A stretch of DNA of 64,000 nt from Subtercola boreus (GTDB lineage: Bacteria > Actinomycetota > Actinomycetes > Actinomycetales > Microbacteriaceae). The DNA lies in NCBI RefSeq assembly GCF_006716115.1, contig NZ_VFOO01000001.1:682001-746000 (forward strand), given 5' to 3'. Every line of letters starts with the position of its first letter. The stretch's first letter is position 1. A program made the position numbers and the translations under genes. A model generated the notes under the pieces. The model had not been told where the DNA came from. It did not search any database and worked only from the letters and a program-made list of their open reading frames with translations. Shown piece by piece: positions 34,901 to 44,064 of this stretch.

Positions 34901-35899
34901 TCATTCTCTCGCAAGAGTCGCCGTGATGGGCCGGTGATCGCTGCCGGCCTCGTCTTCGCCCTGGATGACTTCGGCTGAGACGACACGCCAGCCGGTGGTG
35001 CTCACGACGTGGTCGATGGGCGCCCCGGCCAGGGCGGGCAGCCAGGTCGGCCAGGTTCCGAGCGCGGCGGTGCCGGCGGCGAGGGCCGCGTCCTTACAGT
35101 CGCCGAGGCCGGTCAGATGGTCGAGCGTCGCGTTGAAGTCGCCCGCGGCGATCAGGTCGGGCGTGGCGCAGAGCTTCGTGACCCAGTCGAGGTCGGACTT
35201 CCAGTCGTCGAGGTCGTCAGGCACGGGGGCGACCGGATGCACGGCTGCCAGTGTCGGCCCATTCCCGTTCACGGGGGAGACGACCACGCTCGGCAGCACC
35301 CCCGTGTCGCCGAACGAGCCGTTCACCGCATACTCGCCGAGCGCCGTGGCGACGAGGATCGACGTCGACAGTCCGGCGTAGTCGCCGTGACGGGCCGTGT
35401 ACGCCGACACGGGCGTACCACCGGCCTCCATCAGCGACGCGATCTCGGTGGCGGTGCTCTCCGGTGTCTCCGGGAGCGTCACGACGTCGGCGCCGAGACG
35501 GAGGGCGAGCCCGGCGACGGTTGCGGCATCCGCCTCGCCGCCGAGCGTGTTCCAGGAGAGCACGACGATGTCGTCGTCGGCGACGGCCTCCGCGCTGCCG
35601 GCGTGGCCCACGCCCGGCACCCAGCCGCGGGAGGCGAGGATGCCCGCCTGGCCACCCGCGAACAGGAGGAGCAGCACGGAGAGGAATCCGAACAGCGCGC
35701 GCGTGCGGCGGGCCACGAGCATCCCGGCCAGCAGCAGCACGGCAAGCACGACGGCGACGACGGCGAGGATCGGGCGGAAGGCGATGGCCTCTGCGATGCC
35801 GATCGTGTGTTCCAGCCGGAACGCCTGCGGCCAGGTGAGCACAGCGAGCACCGCCAGTGCCACGACCCCGACGATTCCGAACACGATCCGAACGATCAT
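34901..35899 (-). CDS. Endonuclease/exonuclease/phosphatase family membrane protein
   Basis: 332 residues. Three N-terminal membrane helices (first about 95 residues) are followed by an outward-facing EEP domain. The catalytic motifs are VLSWNTLGG (Asn), TLPETPES (Glu), AAGDFNATLDH (Asp/Asn) and GSDHRPITATL (Asp-His). Such proteins cleave phosphodiester bonds in nucleic acids or lipids outside the cell. The substrate is unknown. ATG 35899 was chosen because GGGAG lies about eight bases upstream. It is co-transcribed with the M24 peptidase gene. Confidence 0.88.
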   Translation of the reverse strand: MIVRIVFGIVGVVALAVLAVLTWPQAFRLEHTIGIAEAIAFRPILAVVAVVLAVLLLAGMLVARRTRALFGFLSVLLLLFAGGQAGILASRGWVPGVGHAGSAEAVADDDIVVLSWNTLGGEADAATVAGLALRLGADVVTLPETPESTATEIASLMEAGGTPVSAYTARHGDYAGLSTSILVATALGEYAVNGSFGDTGVLPSVVVSPVNGNGPTLAAVHPVAPVPDDLDDWKSDLDWVTKLCATPDLIAAGDFNATLDHLTGLGDCKDAALAAGTAALGTWPTWLPALAGAPIDHVVSTTGWRVVSAEVIQGEDEAGSDHRPITATLARE

Positions 35900-35955
35900 C
35901 CACTCACTCCCGGCACAGTCCACAAGGGGGGGACGGCACCCTCGCCCCGCAAGCC

Positions 35956-35961
35956 TACGAT
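35956..35961 (+). promoter_or_regulatory. -10 element, probable leaderless start of the PHP gene
   Basis: TACGAT, six bases (GGGCTT), then ATG 35968. Confidence 0.5.
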
Positions 35962-35967
35962 GGGCTT

Positions 35968-36858
35968 ATGTCCGAAGTCGCTCCCGTGTTCCGCAGTCCC
36001 ATCGATCTGCACACGCATTCGAGCGCTTCCGACGGCACGGAGACCCCCTACAACGTGGTGCGTTCCGCGAGCGAGGCCGGGCTCGGCACGCTGGCCCTGA
36101 CCGACCACGATTCGACGGCAGGCTGGCCGTCGGCCTCCGAAGCGGCACGCGACCACGAACTCACGCTGATTCCCGGGATGGAGCTCAGCACCCGGCTCGA
36201 CCACGTGAGCGTGCACCTGCTCTCCTATCTCTTCGACCCCGTGAACCCCGCCCTCCTCGCGGAGACCGAGACGATCCGGGAGGCCCGGCTGGCCCGCGCG
36301 CACGCCATCGTCGACCGCATCGCCGCCGACTACGACCTGACCTGGGACGACGTTCTCGCCGAGACGCAACCGGGTGCAACGGTCGGTCGCCCGCACATCG
36401 CCGACGCCCTCGTGAAGAAGGGGCTGGCGCCGACGAGGAGCGATGCGTTCCAGGGCATCCTGCACTGGCGGGCCGGCTACTTCCAGCCGCACTACGCGCC
36501 GACCCCCCTCCGCGGCGTCGAGCTCGTCGTCGCAGCCGGGGGAGTGCCGGTGCTCGCACACCCGGGAACGGGGCCGCGGGAACGCGTCATCCCGGAACGC
36601 CGGCTCGCCGAACTCGTCGACGCCGGCCTGTTCGGCCTGGAGATCGAACACCGGCAGAACTCGCCGGAGGGCAAGGAACGCCTGTACGAGCTCGCGGCGA
36701 AGTTCGGGCTGGCCATCACCGGTTCGAGCGACTACCACGGGGCCGGCAAGCCCAACCGTCTCGGCGAGAACACGACGAGCCCCGAGGTGCTGTCAGAGCT
36801 CATCGATCGCGCGACCGGCTGGTCGCCGGTGTACGGGGCTGTCACGCGCTCGCTCTGA
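35968..36858 (+). CDS. PHP domain phosphoesterase (RNase AM/YciV-like)
   Basis: 296 residues. PHP metal-site motifs are present in order: DLHTHSSASDG (residues 13-23), LALTDHDSTAGW, GMELST and VLAHPG, then SSDYHGAGKPNRLG near the C-terminus. The family hydrolyses 3',5'-nucleoside bisphosphates or trims RNA 5' ends. Full length for the family. It is divergent from the EEP gene. ATG 35968 lies six bases after a -10 sequence. Confidence 0.92.
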   Translation: MSEVAPVFRSPIDLHTHSSASDGTETPYNVVRSASEAGLGTLALTDHDSTAGWPSASEAARDHELTLIPGMELSTRLDHVSVHLLSYLFDPVNPALLAETETIREARLARAHAIVDRIAADYDLTWDDVLAETQPGATVGRPHIADALVKKGLAPTRSDAFQGILHWRAGYFQPHYAPTPLRGVELVVAAGGVPVLAHPGTGPRERVIPERRLAELVDAGLFGLEIEHRQNSPEGKERLYELAAKFGLAITGSSDYHGAGKPNRLGENTTSPEVLSELIDRATGWSPVYGAVTRSL

Positions 36859-36881
36859 ACGTCCCGTGCACACCGTCCGAC

Positions 36882-36887
36882 TAGGAT
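36882..36887 (+). promoter_or_regulatory. -10 element close to the SGNH gene start
   Basis: TAGGAT, seven bases (GCACGAC), then ATG 36895. The AGGA inside it could instead be read as a ribosome-binding site. Confidence 0.4.
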
Positions 36888-36894
36888 GCACGAC

Positions 36895-38187
36895 ATGAAG
36901 AGACCCGCAGCCACCCTGCTGATCATCGGATCGACCGTGTTCATGCTCGTGACCGGGCTCGCGGTGGCCCTCGTCGTGATGGTGGCTGTGCAGAGCATCA
37001 ACCCGGTGCTCCCGAACTACTCGGGCACCCCGCCGCCGGTGGCTTCGGGCAGCCCGGCGGCACCGGCCGGCGAGCGTCACGGCGACTACACCTTCGGGCA
37101 CACGGCAGCGGCCATCTCTCCCGGCGGCGACAGTGTCCCGATCAACATCACCGAGCGCATGCCGTTCACCCTCGATGCCGACGTCACGAGCATGCGACTG
37201 CACGTGCGCAACTGGAACTACATCACCGACACGGCCCTGCCCGGAACGGTGAACCTCAGCGGTATCGCGATCGGCAAGGCGGCGTCGGGGCAGATCCCGG
37301 GCGACTCGAGCGCCTTCTCCGCAACACCGGCGGTCTTCAGCGGAGCCACCTCGCTCACCGACGGTGAGGAGTTCGTCAGCGACTGGGTCAGCGCCGACAC
37401 CGTCGGGTTCGAGAAGAGCACTCCGTTCTTCCTCTCCGTCGGGATGTCGGCCGCCCCCGGTACCAAGATCGGCGTGTCGACGAGCGTGTCGTGGTTCGCG
37501 ACCGACTCGCAGCCGAGCGCGGTCACGACCCAGGATTCGGTCGGGGACTTCATCCAGGTCGGCCCGTTCCTGGACATGTGGATGGACTACACCTACTCGG
37601 GCGATGAACCCCTGATCGTCGTTGCCGGCCACTCCCTGAACTCGGGCGCGAACAACAGCGAAGGAAAAGTGCCGCACACCGGTGAGAACAGTTCGTGGCA
37701 CCAGGTCTGGGCCGACGCGAACGGCGCGGTCGCCGCATCCCTCTCGACGCCGGGTTCGCTGACGACCCAGTTCGCCCCCGACTCGCCGAAGTGGAACATC
37801 TACACGGATCTGGATCCCGATGCCTTCGTGCTCTGGTCGGCATCCAACGACATCGCCAACGGCGTGCCGTTCGACGAACTGAAGACGGCCTGGCTGGCAA
37901 CTCTCGGCAAGGCGAAGGAGCTCTGGCCGAATGCCCGGGTGTTCGTCATGACGGAACCCGGCCGGGGCCTCGCGGAACAGCGTGAAGGCCTCCGGGTGGC
38001 GTGGAACGACTGGTTGAAGAGCGACACCTCGGGCGACTTCACGGTGGTCGATGCGGATGCTGCACTGAGCGATCCCGCCCAGCCCGACCAACTCGACCCG
38101 GCGATCAACGGTGACGGCATCCATCCGTCTCCAGCCGGTTTCGCCCGCGTGGCGGACGCCTTCGAGACGGCGTACGCCGCGGGTTGA
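36895..38187 (+). CDS. Membrane-anchored SGNH-like hydrolase with variant block I
   Basis: 430 residues. A single N-terminal helix (LLIIGSTVFMLVTGLAVALV) anchors an extracytoplasmic protein. The first half resembles a beta-rich accessory domain. The second half has the SGNH layout: VVAGHSLNSG (block I, about residue 244, with His in place of the usual Asp of GDS), LWSASNDIANG (block III-like) and DGIHPSPAGFARVA (Asp-x-x-His, about residue 406). Together with the acyltransferase gene downstream it suggests addition or removal of acyl groups on a surface polymer. ATG 36895 was preferred to 36886, which lies inside the -10/AGGA element. Confidence 0.78.
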   Translation: MKRPAATLLIIGSTVFMLVTGLAVALVVMVAVQSINPVLPNYSGTPPPVASGSPAAPAGERHGDYTFGHTAAAISPGGDSVPINITERMPFTLDADVTSMRLHVRNWNYITDTALPGTVNLSGIAIGKAASGQIPGDSSAFSATPAVFSGATSLTDGEEFVSDWVSADTVGFEKSTPFFLSVGMSAAPGTKIGVSTSVSWFATDSQPSAVTTQDSVGDFIQVGPFLDMWMDYTYSGDEPLIVVAGHSLNSGANNSEGKVPHTGENSSWHQVWADANGAVAASLSTPGSLTTQFAPDSPKWNIYTDLDPDAFVLWSASNDIANGVPFDELKTAWLATLGKAKELWPNARVFVMTEPGRGLAEQREGLRVAWNDWLKSDTSGDFTVVDADAALSDPAQPDQLDPAINGDGIHPSPAGFARVADAFETAYAAG

Positions 38188-38188
38188 G

Positions 38189-38236
38189 GTGTCCCCTGAA
38201 GGAGTCGCCACTGTTCGGGTGAGGCGATCGGGACAC
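38189..38236 (+). other. Structured leader before the acyltransferase gene
   Basis: GTGTCCC (38189-38195) pairs with GGGACAC (38230-38236), enclosing an inner TCGCC/GGCGA stem. It lies in the 118-bp gap before ATG 38306 and could be a terminator for the SGNH gene or a leader structure. A GATTTTTGAGGGGGGG stretch follows. Confidence 0.4.
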
Positions 38237-38305
38237 AGAAGCGAGTCACGTAGATTTTTGAGGGGGGGAGTCGGCAAGAACACCCTGCCCGAAAAAGAGG
38301 ACGAG

Positions 38306-40525
38306 ATGAGCGCGCCACAGAGAGTCTCCTCCTTCCGCGGGGACCTGGAGGGGATCCGGGGCATCGCCCTCGTCATCATCCTCTTCACCCACCTGATCGA
38401 ATGGCCGACCGGTGGATTCGTCGCCCTCGACGTCTTCTTCGTGCTCTCCGGGTATCTCATCACCGGGCTGCTGCTGCGGGAGTACCGGCTCACCGGCACG
38501 ATCTCGCTGAACGGGTTCTACCGTCGACGCATCCGCCGCCTCATGCCGAGCTCGATGCTCGTGCTGGTGGTGACCGCCCTGGCGGGTCTCTACATCTTCA
38601 TCTTCTCCCGGGCCGTCTCGACGCTCTGGGATGCCCTCTGGTCGGTGCTGCTCGTCAGCAACTGGAACTTCGCGCTGAACGGCACCGACTACTTCGCCAC
38701 GTCGCTCCCGCAGAGCCCGCTCCTGCATTTCTGGTCGCTGAGCGTCGAGGAGCAGTTCTACCTCTTCTGGCCGGCGATCGTGCTCGCTCTCCTCGTGCTG
38801 GGGGCCGGTGTGCGGCACGCCCGGAGGAGGTCGGCGGGTGGCCCTCAGAGCATCCGCCCGGTGGTCGTCGGGATCGCCGTCATCGGTCTGCTCTCCTTCG
38901 GCTGGAACCTCTTCCAGTCCGACCTGAACCCGCAGGTGTCGTACCTGTCGACCCTCACCCGGATCTGGGAGCTCGCCGTCGGTGCGCTCCTCTGCTTCGT
39001 CACTCCGCTGGCCCAGAAGATCCCCGCGGCACTCCGGCCGGTGCTCGCCTGGGCGGGGTTCGCGGCGCTCCTCGTCGTCGCCTTCCTCTACACCCCAGCG
39101 CTCCACTATCCCGGGTACTGGTGCCTCGTTCCCGTCGCCGCCACGGTGCTGATCATCGTCGCCGGGATCGGTGGTCCGAGCCATCTCGTCATCACCACGA
39201 ATCCCGTCTCCCGGTATCTCGGCAAGATCTCCTACACCAGCTACCTCTGGCACTGGCCCATCTTCATCTTCGCCGGGGTGCTGTTCGGCAAGGAATCGCC
39301 GATCTACCTGTTCGCCTCGATCCCGGTCTCGCTGGCCGTCGCTGCGCTCACGACCCGCTTCATCGAGGATCCCATCCGGCACTCGAACTGGCTCGAGCCG
39401 CAGAAGCGGAGCCGGGGCCACCGCCACCACCACCGCCACCGCCACCACAAGGCGAACCGCCAACACGGCCAGCGTGTGAAGGTCTCCCTGATCACCGCGG
39501 GAGCCACCCTCGCGGTCGCGCTCATCGCCGTGATCGGGATCGCACCGCAGATGCAGAAGTCGAGCATCCCGGTCGCCTCGGCGGTCGGTTCGGGGGTCTC
39601 GCCGACCTCCACGGCCGCGCCCGGTACGGACACGATCGCGACTGAGGAGTCCCGCCTGTCCGCGGCCGTCAGTGCCGGCCTGAACACAGCCGACTGGCCG
39701 GACGACCTCACCCCTGCCCTCGACAAGGCGATCGACTCCCGTGCTCCGCAGTGGGTCGACGACAACTGTCTCGACACCTCGGAGGACAACTACGCGACCT
39801 GCATCTACGGTGACGCGTCACTGACCAAGACGGCCGTGCTGCTCGGCGACTCGACCGCCATCAGTTACATGCCGGGCCTGGTGCCCGCATTGAACTCCCT
39901 CGGCTACCGCGTGCGGACCCTCACGCACGGGCAGTGCCCCTTCGCGAACGTGCAGGTTCTCGGGCAGGCAGAGAACGGCCAGGCGGCCCCCGGATTCCCC
40001 GGGTTCTGTGATGATGGTCGCGCCTGGTCGATCCAGAAGACCCTGGAGATCAAGCCCGACCTCGTGGTGATCACCGACGGGGAAGACCAGACCGGTGCCA
40101 TGGTCGTGCAGGGTGACGACGCGAGGCTCAGAGCGATGCAGGCCGGCATGGAGGACTCGCTCACACAGCTGTCGTCGCTCACAGCCCAGTTCAGCATCCT
40201 CGCCAGCCCACCGCACGCAGAGAACGTCGCCGAGTGCGCCACCCGCATCAACCACCCGAGCGACTGCACGTCGACCATCGACGACAACTGGTTCAAGCTG
40301 CTGAAGGTGACGAAGGATGCCGCGGCCTCTGTCGCAGCGGCCCAGAACCGCACGGTGCCCGTGATCGACAGCAGCCTCTGGGTCTGCTCAGAGCGGTCGG
40401 CCTGCCCGGCCATCGCCGGCAAGACGATCATCCGCGCCGACCGCACCCATCTGACCCGGCAGTTCGCCGCAGGACTCCAGGACATCCTGAAGCTGGAGTA
40501 CCAGAGGATTCTCGGGGTCTCCTAG
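38306..40525 (+). CDS. OafA-type acyltransferase with C-terminal SGNH domain
   Basis: 739 residues. An acyltransferase-3 domain of about ten membrane helices comes first, with the family motifs RGIALVIILFTHL, DVFFVLSGYLITGLLLRE, YRRRIRRLMPSS and SVEEQFYLFWPAIVL. A cytoplasmic His/Arg-rich linker (about residues 370-385) and another helix follow. The C-terminal extracytoplasmic SGNH domain has VLLGDSTAISYMP (about residue 513) and DRTHLT (about residue 711). It should transfer acyl groups, often acetyl, from the cytoplasm to a surface glycan. ATG 38306 has AAAGAGGA upstream. Open frame before it has no homology. Confidence 0.92.
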   Translation: MSAPQRVSSFRGDLEGIRGIALVIILFTHLIEWPTGGFVALDVFFVLSGYLITGLLLREYRLTGTISLNGFYRRRIRRLMPSSMLVLVVTALAGLYIFIFSRAVSTLWDALWSVLLVSNWNFALNGTDYFATSLPQSPLLHFWSLSVEEQFYLFWPAIVLALLVLGAGVRHARRRSAGGPQSIRPVVVGIAVIGLLSFGWNLFQSDLNPQVSYLSTLTRIWELAVGALLCFVTPLAQKIPAALRPVLAWAGFAALLVVAFLYTPALHYPGYWCLVPVAATVLIIVAGIGGPSHLVITTNPVSRYLGKISYTSYLWHWPIFIFAGVLFGKESPIYLFASIPVSLAVAALTTRFIEDPIRHSNWLEPQKRSRGHRHHHRHRHHKANRQHGQRVKVSLITAGATLAVALIAVIGIAPQMQKSSIPVASAVGSGVSPTSTAAPGTDTIATEESRLSAAVSAGLNTADWPDDLTPALDKAIDSRAPQWVDDNCLDTSEDNYATCIYGDASLTKTAVLLGDSTAISYMPGLVPALNSLGYRVRTLTHGQCPFANVQVLGQAENGQAAPGFPGFCDDGRAWSIQKTLEIKPDLVVITDGEDQTGAMVVQGDDARLRAMQAGMEDSLTQLSSLTAQFSILASPPHAENVAECATRINHPSDCTSTIDDNWFKLLKVTKDAAASVAAAQNRTVPVIDSSLWVCSERSACPAIAGKTIIRADRTHLTRQFAAGLQDILKLEYQRILGVS

Positions 40526-40529
40526 CGGC

Positions 40530-40582
40530 CCTGAGTCGACCGGCGCCCCTGGGTCAGCCGGCGGAGCCTGAGTCAGCTGGCG
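40530..40582. repeat. Three copies of a 16-bp direct repeat
   Basis: CCTGAGTCGACCGGCG, CCTGGGTCAGCCGGCG and CCTGAGTCAGCTGGCG start at 40530, 40548 and 40567. The third contains the stop codon and last codons of the minus-strand DUF445 gene. Confidence 0.8.
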
Positions 40583-41787
40583 AGCGAGACGAGCGCCTGC
40601 GCGACCGTGAAGATCGCCACGCCCGCAAGGGAACCCACGACGGTGCCGTTGATCCGGATGAACTGCAGGTCCTTCCCGACCTGGAGCTCGATCTTCAGGC
40701 TGGTCTCCTCGCCGTCCCAGCCCTGAACCGTCTCGGAGATCACCGCGGCGATGTCGTGCCGGTAGCTCGCGACGAGGTGGGTGGCCGCGCCCTCGACCCA
40801 GGTGTCGACCTTCTGCGCCAGCGCCACGTCGGTGGTGAGCCGCTCGCCGGCGTCGACGATCGTCTGCTCGATGGTCTGCCGGAGCCCGGAATCGGGGTCG
40901 GCGAGAGCCGCGAGGAGCGCATCCTTGATGGACTGCCAGGCGGTCGCCGCGAGTTCCCGGATGCGCGGATCGTCGAGCAGCTGCTCCTTCACACCCTCGA
41001 CGCGGGCGCGCATAACCGGATCGTGCTGCAGTTCGCCCGCGAGCTTCCGCAGGTAGTCATCGAGCGCGAGCCGGAGGCGGTGGTTCGGATCGGCCTGCAC
41101 GGCCTGAACGAACTTCAGCGCTTCACGGGAGACCCGGTCATCCACCACCCGGTCGACGAACGACGGGAGCCAGGTGGGCAGGCGCTTCGAGACCGCATCG
41201 CCGAACGAGTCGGGATTGGCGAGCATCCACTCCTCGGCCTTGTCGAGCAGCAGGTCGACAGCCTGGTGGTGCTGGCCGGATTCGACGATCTTCGAGGTGA
41301 GCACACCGAGCTGCGGTGACCAGTCCCGGCCGACCAGGTGGGTGCGGGCGAGCCCTTCGATGACACCGCGGATGTCGTCGTCGCTGAGGAACGCCATGGC
41401 ACCGGTCAGCCCGGCGGAGAGTTCGTTCGTCAGGCGCCGGGCGTTGCCGGGTTTCGTGAGCCAGTTTCCGACGACCCGTGAGACTCCGACCGAGGCGAGC
41501 TTGTCGCGCACCACCGTCTCGGAGAGGAAGTTCTGCTCGACGAAGTCGCCGAGGCTCTCGCCGATCTCGTTCTTGCGGGTCGGGATGATCGCCGTGTGCG
41601 GCACCTTCAGTCCGAGCGGATGCCGGAACAGCGCGGTCACGGCGAACCAGTCCGCCAGCGCGCCGACCATGCCGCCCTCGCTCGCCGCCCGCACATACTC
41701 GAGCCAGGGGTAGCGGCCCTGCAGGGCGAACGACACAGCGAAGATCGCGGCCATGATCACCAGGAGGCCGGTCGCCAGGAGCTTCAT
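40573..41787 (-). CDS. DUF445 family membrane-anchored protein
   Basis: 404 residues from ATG 41787. An N-terminal helix (LLATGLLVIMAAIFAVSFAL) is followed by the DUF445 hallmark WLEYVRAASEGGMVGALADW, then FAVTALFRHPLG and IPTRKNEIGESLGDFV. A long helical region and a C-terminal helix complete it. The function is unknown; related proteins have been proposed to span the envelope. The family usually carries an extra N-terminal segment ending in LRRMK. Here codons for LTEADALKLRALRRMK do precede the ATG in frame, but no ATG, GTG or TTG exists between them and the TAG stop of the helicase gene. The true start may be a CTG (for example 41874). Confidence 0.87.
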   Translation of the reverse strand: MKLLATGLLVIMAAIFAVSFALQGRYPWLEYVRAASEGGMVGALADWFAVTALFRHPLGLKVPHTAIIPTRKNEIGESLGDFVEQNFLSETVVRDKLASVGVSRVVGNWLTKPGNARRLTNELSAGLTGAMAFLSDDDIRGVIEGLARTHLVGRDWSPQLGVLTSKIVESGQHHQAVDLLLDKAEEWMLANPDSFGDAVSKRLPTWLPSFVDRVVDDRVSREALKFVQAVQADPNHRLRLALDDYLRKLAGELQHDPVMRARVEGVKEQLLDDPRIRELAATAWQSIKDALLAALADPDSGLRQTIEQTIVDAGERLTTDVALAQKVDTWVEGAATHLVASYRHDIAAVISETVQGWDGEETSLKIELQVGKDLQFIRINGTVVGSLAGVAIFTVAQALVSLAS

Positions 41788-41886
41788 GCGCCGGAGCGCA
41801 CGGAGCTTCAGGGCGTCGGCCTCCGTCAGGCTGACCAGGGTCGCCCGGCGCGCACGCCGGGCACTGGCGCTCAGCGAACGGCCGCT

Positions 41887-43860
41887 CTACTCGGCGCGGG
41901 GCGCGCGGCCCCGCGAACGGCTGCGGCGGCGGGGTGCGCTGTTGCCATCGTGGTGCTCGTGGCCGGCCGATCCACCGTGGCCGGCTGCGCCACCGGATGC
42001 TGCACCGTCGGTCTCGCCCGTGCCGGTGAAGCTCACCGCGGTGGTCTCACCGAGCATCCCGCTCGAGACGGCCTCGCTCGACACGCCACCGGACGTGGTG
42101 GCGTTGCCGCCGGAGCGGGAGGAGCCGGCCGAGCCGGAGGAGCCGGCCGAGCGGTTGCGGCTGCGGCTGCGGTTCCGTGCCGGGCGATCGCCGCCCTCGG
42201 AAGGCGCTTCGGCCTCGCGGGGGATCCGCGGCGGACGCTGGGCCCCCTCGAGGGCGGTGGTCGGTTCGGCGGAGAGGCCGACCCCGACGCGGGTGGTGTC
42301 GCGGGTGCCGCGACCGGTGCCCTGGGCACCACGGTTCGACGCCTCCGTCGACGTGCCGGTCGAGGCCTCAGTGGTGGAGCCTGCCGATGCACTGCCCACG
42401 GAGCGGTTGTCGCTGCGGGTGTCGTTGCGGCCGTCGCTGCGGTTCTCGCTACGCCCGCCCGAGCGCGGCTCGCGGCCACCCTCACGCGGGCCGCGCGAAC
42501 CGGATCCGCCTTCGCGGGGCGGACGGCTCGCCGCACCCTCCGGGCCCTTCGCGGCAGGGGTCGGCTTCAGGCGCCCCTTCACTCCCGCGGGGATGTTGAG
42601 GTCGGTGAAGAGGTGCGGAGAGGAGGAGTAGGTCTCGACGGGCTCGGGCTGTCCCATGTCTAGCGCACGGTTGATGAGCGCCCATTTGTGCAGGTCGTCC
42701 CAGTCGACGAACGTGACGGCGATACCGGTCTTGCCGGCGCGGCCCGTGCGGCCGGCGCGGTGCAGGTAGGTCTTCTCGTCTTCGGGGATGGTGTGGTTGA
42801 TCACGTGCGTCACGTCGTTCACATCGATGCCGCGGGCTGCGACATCCGTGGCGATCAGAACGTCGCGCTTGCCGGCCTTGAAGGCGGCCATGGCTCGCTC
42901 GCGCTGTTCCTGGTTGAGGTCGCCGTGCACGGCGGCGGCGTTGAAGCCGCGGTCGCCGAGCTCCTCGACGAGGCGGGCGGCGGCGCGCTTGGTGCGGGTG
43001 AAGATGACCGTCTTGCCGCGGCCCTCGGCCTGCAGGATGCGCGCGATGACCTCGTCTTTGTCGAGGTTGTGGGCGCGGTAGACGACGTGCTTGATGTTCG
43101 CCTGGGTGAGACCCTCGTCGGGGTCGGTGGCACGGATGTGGATCGGCCGGTTCATGAACCGGCGGGCGAGGGCCACGACCGGGCCGGGCATGGTCGCTGA
43201 GAACAGCATCGTGTGGCGGCCGGCCGGCGTCTGGGCAAACAGCTTCTCGACGTCGGCGAGGAAGCCGAGGTCGAGCATCTTGTCGGCCTCGTCGAGCACC
43301 ATCACCTTGACGTTCGCGAGCGAGAGCAGGCGCTGCCCGGCGAGGTCGAGCAGGCGGCCGGGGGTTCCGACGACGACCTGCGCGCCGGCCTTCAGCTGCT
43401 CGATCTGGCCCTCGTACGACTTGCCGCCGTAGATGGCGATGACGGTGGTCGGGCGGAGGGAGGCTGCCAGCTGGAGGTCTTCGGTGACCTGCACCGCGAG
43501 CTCGCGGGTCGGCACGACGACGAGCGCCTGCACACCGGGCTCCGGGTTCGCGCCGAGGCGCTGCAGCAGCGGGAGCCCGAAGCCGAAGGTCTTGCCGGTA
43601 CCCGTCTTGGCCTGGCCGATGATGTCCTGGCCCTCGAGGCCGAGCGGAATGGTCTGCGTCTGGATCGGGAAGGGGTGCAGGATGCCCTTCGACGCCAGCG
43701 CGTCGACCAGGTCCTGCTCGATCTTCAGATCGGAGAAGGTGGTGTCGGTGAGGAAAGCGTCACCCACGAGCGGATCGGGCGCGACGACCTCGATCACCTC
43801 GACGGGTGCGTTCAGGTCTTCGGGGAGGGATGATGAAGAAGAAGGTTCGGTCGAAGTCAC
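41887..43860 (-). CDS. DEAD-box ATP-dependent RNA helicase with long basic tail
   Basis: 657 residues. The helicase core (about 40-440) shows the Q motif (FSDLKI...PFPIQTQTIP), AKTGTGKT, PTRELAVQ, GTPGRLLD, VLDEADKM, FSATMP, ARGIDVNDVTHV and HRAGRTGR. A tail of about 200 residues is rich in Arg, Ser, Gly and Thr (RSENRSDGRNDTRSDNRS and similar) and probably binds RNA. It remodels structured RNA, for example in ribosome assembly or at low temperature (RhlE/CsdA-like). GTG 43860. It is divergent from the ferritin-like gene, as in the Rv3210c-Rv3211 pair of M. tuberculosis. Confidence 0.94.
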   Translation of the reverse strand: MTSTEPSSSSSLPEDLNAPVEVIEVVAPDPLVGDAFLTDTTFSDLKIEQDLVDALASKGILHPFPIQTQTIPLGLEGQDIIGQAKTGTGKTFGFGLPLLQRLGANPEPGVQALVVVPTRELAVQVTEDLQLAASLRPTTVIAIYGGKSYEGQIEQLKAGAQVVVGTPGRLLDLAGQRLLSLANVKVMVLDEADKMLDLGFLADVEKLFAQTPAGRHTMLFSATMPGPVVALARRFMNRPIHIRATDPDEGLTQANIKHVVYRAHNLDKDEVIARILQAEGRGKTVIFTRTKRAAARLVEELGDRGFNAAAVHGDLNQEQRERAMAAFKAGKRDVLIATDVAARGIDVNDVTHVINHTIPEDEKTYLHRAGRTGRAGKTGIAVTFVDWDDLHKWALINRALDMGQPEPVETYSSSPHLFTDLNIPAGVKGRLKPTPAAKGPEGAASRPPREGGSGSRGPREGGREPRSGGRSENRSDGRNDTRSDNRSVGSASAGSTTEASTGTSTEASNRGAQGTGRGTRDTTRVGVGLSAEPTTALEGAQRPPRIPREAEAPSEGGDRPARNRSRSRNRSAGSSGSAGSSRSGGNATTSGGVSSEAVSSGMLGETTAVSFTGTGETDGAASGGAAGHGGSAGHEHHDGNSAPRRRSRSRGRAPRAE

Positions 43861-44052
43861 AGTGTGTGGGCCCTGTCAGTCAATGGGTACGCCGCGGATC
43901 GTCAGTGCGCTGCTCACCCGGAGTGCTGGAGCAGGGGGAGAGCGGACTGTCGTTCATGTCGGCCGGCGATGGCGCCTGGCGGCGGCGTAGAGGCCCCGAT
44001 TCGTGTCAGGGTCCCCTCCAGTTTAGCGCCAGGGCGGGCTGTGCCCCTCCGC

Positions 44053-44058
44053 TAGAGT
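44053..44058 (+). promoter_or_regulatory. -10 element, probable leaderless start at 44065
   Basis: TAGAGT, six bases (GGGCGA), then GTG 44065. Confidence 0.5.
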
Positions 44059-44064
44059 GGGCGA

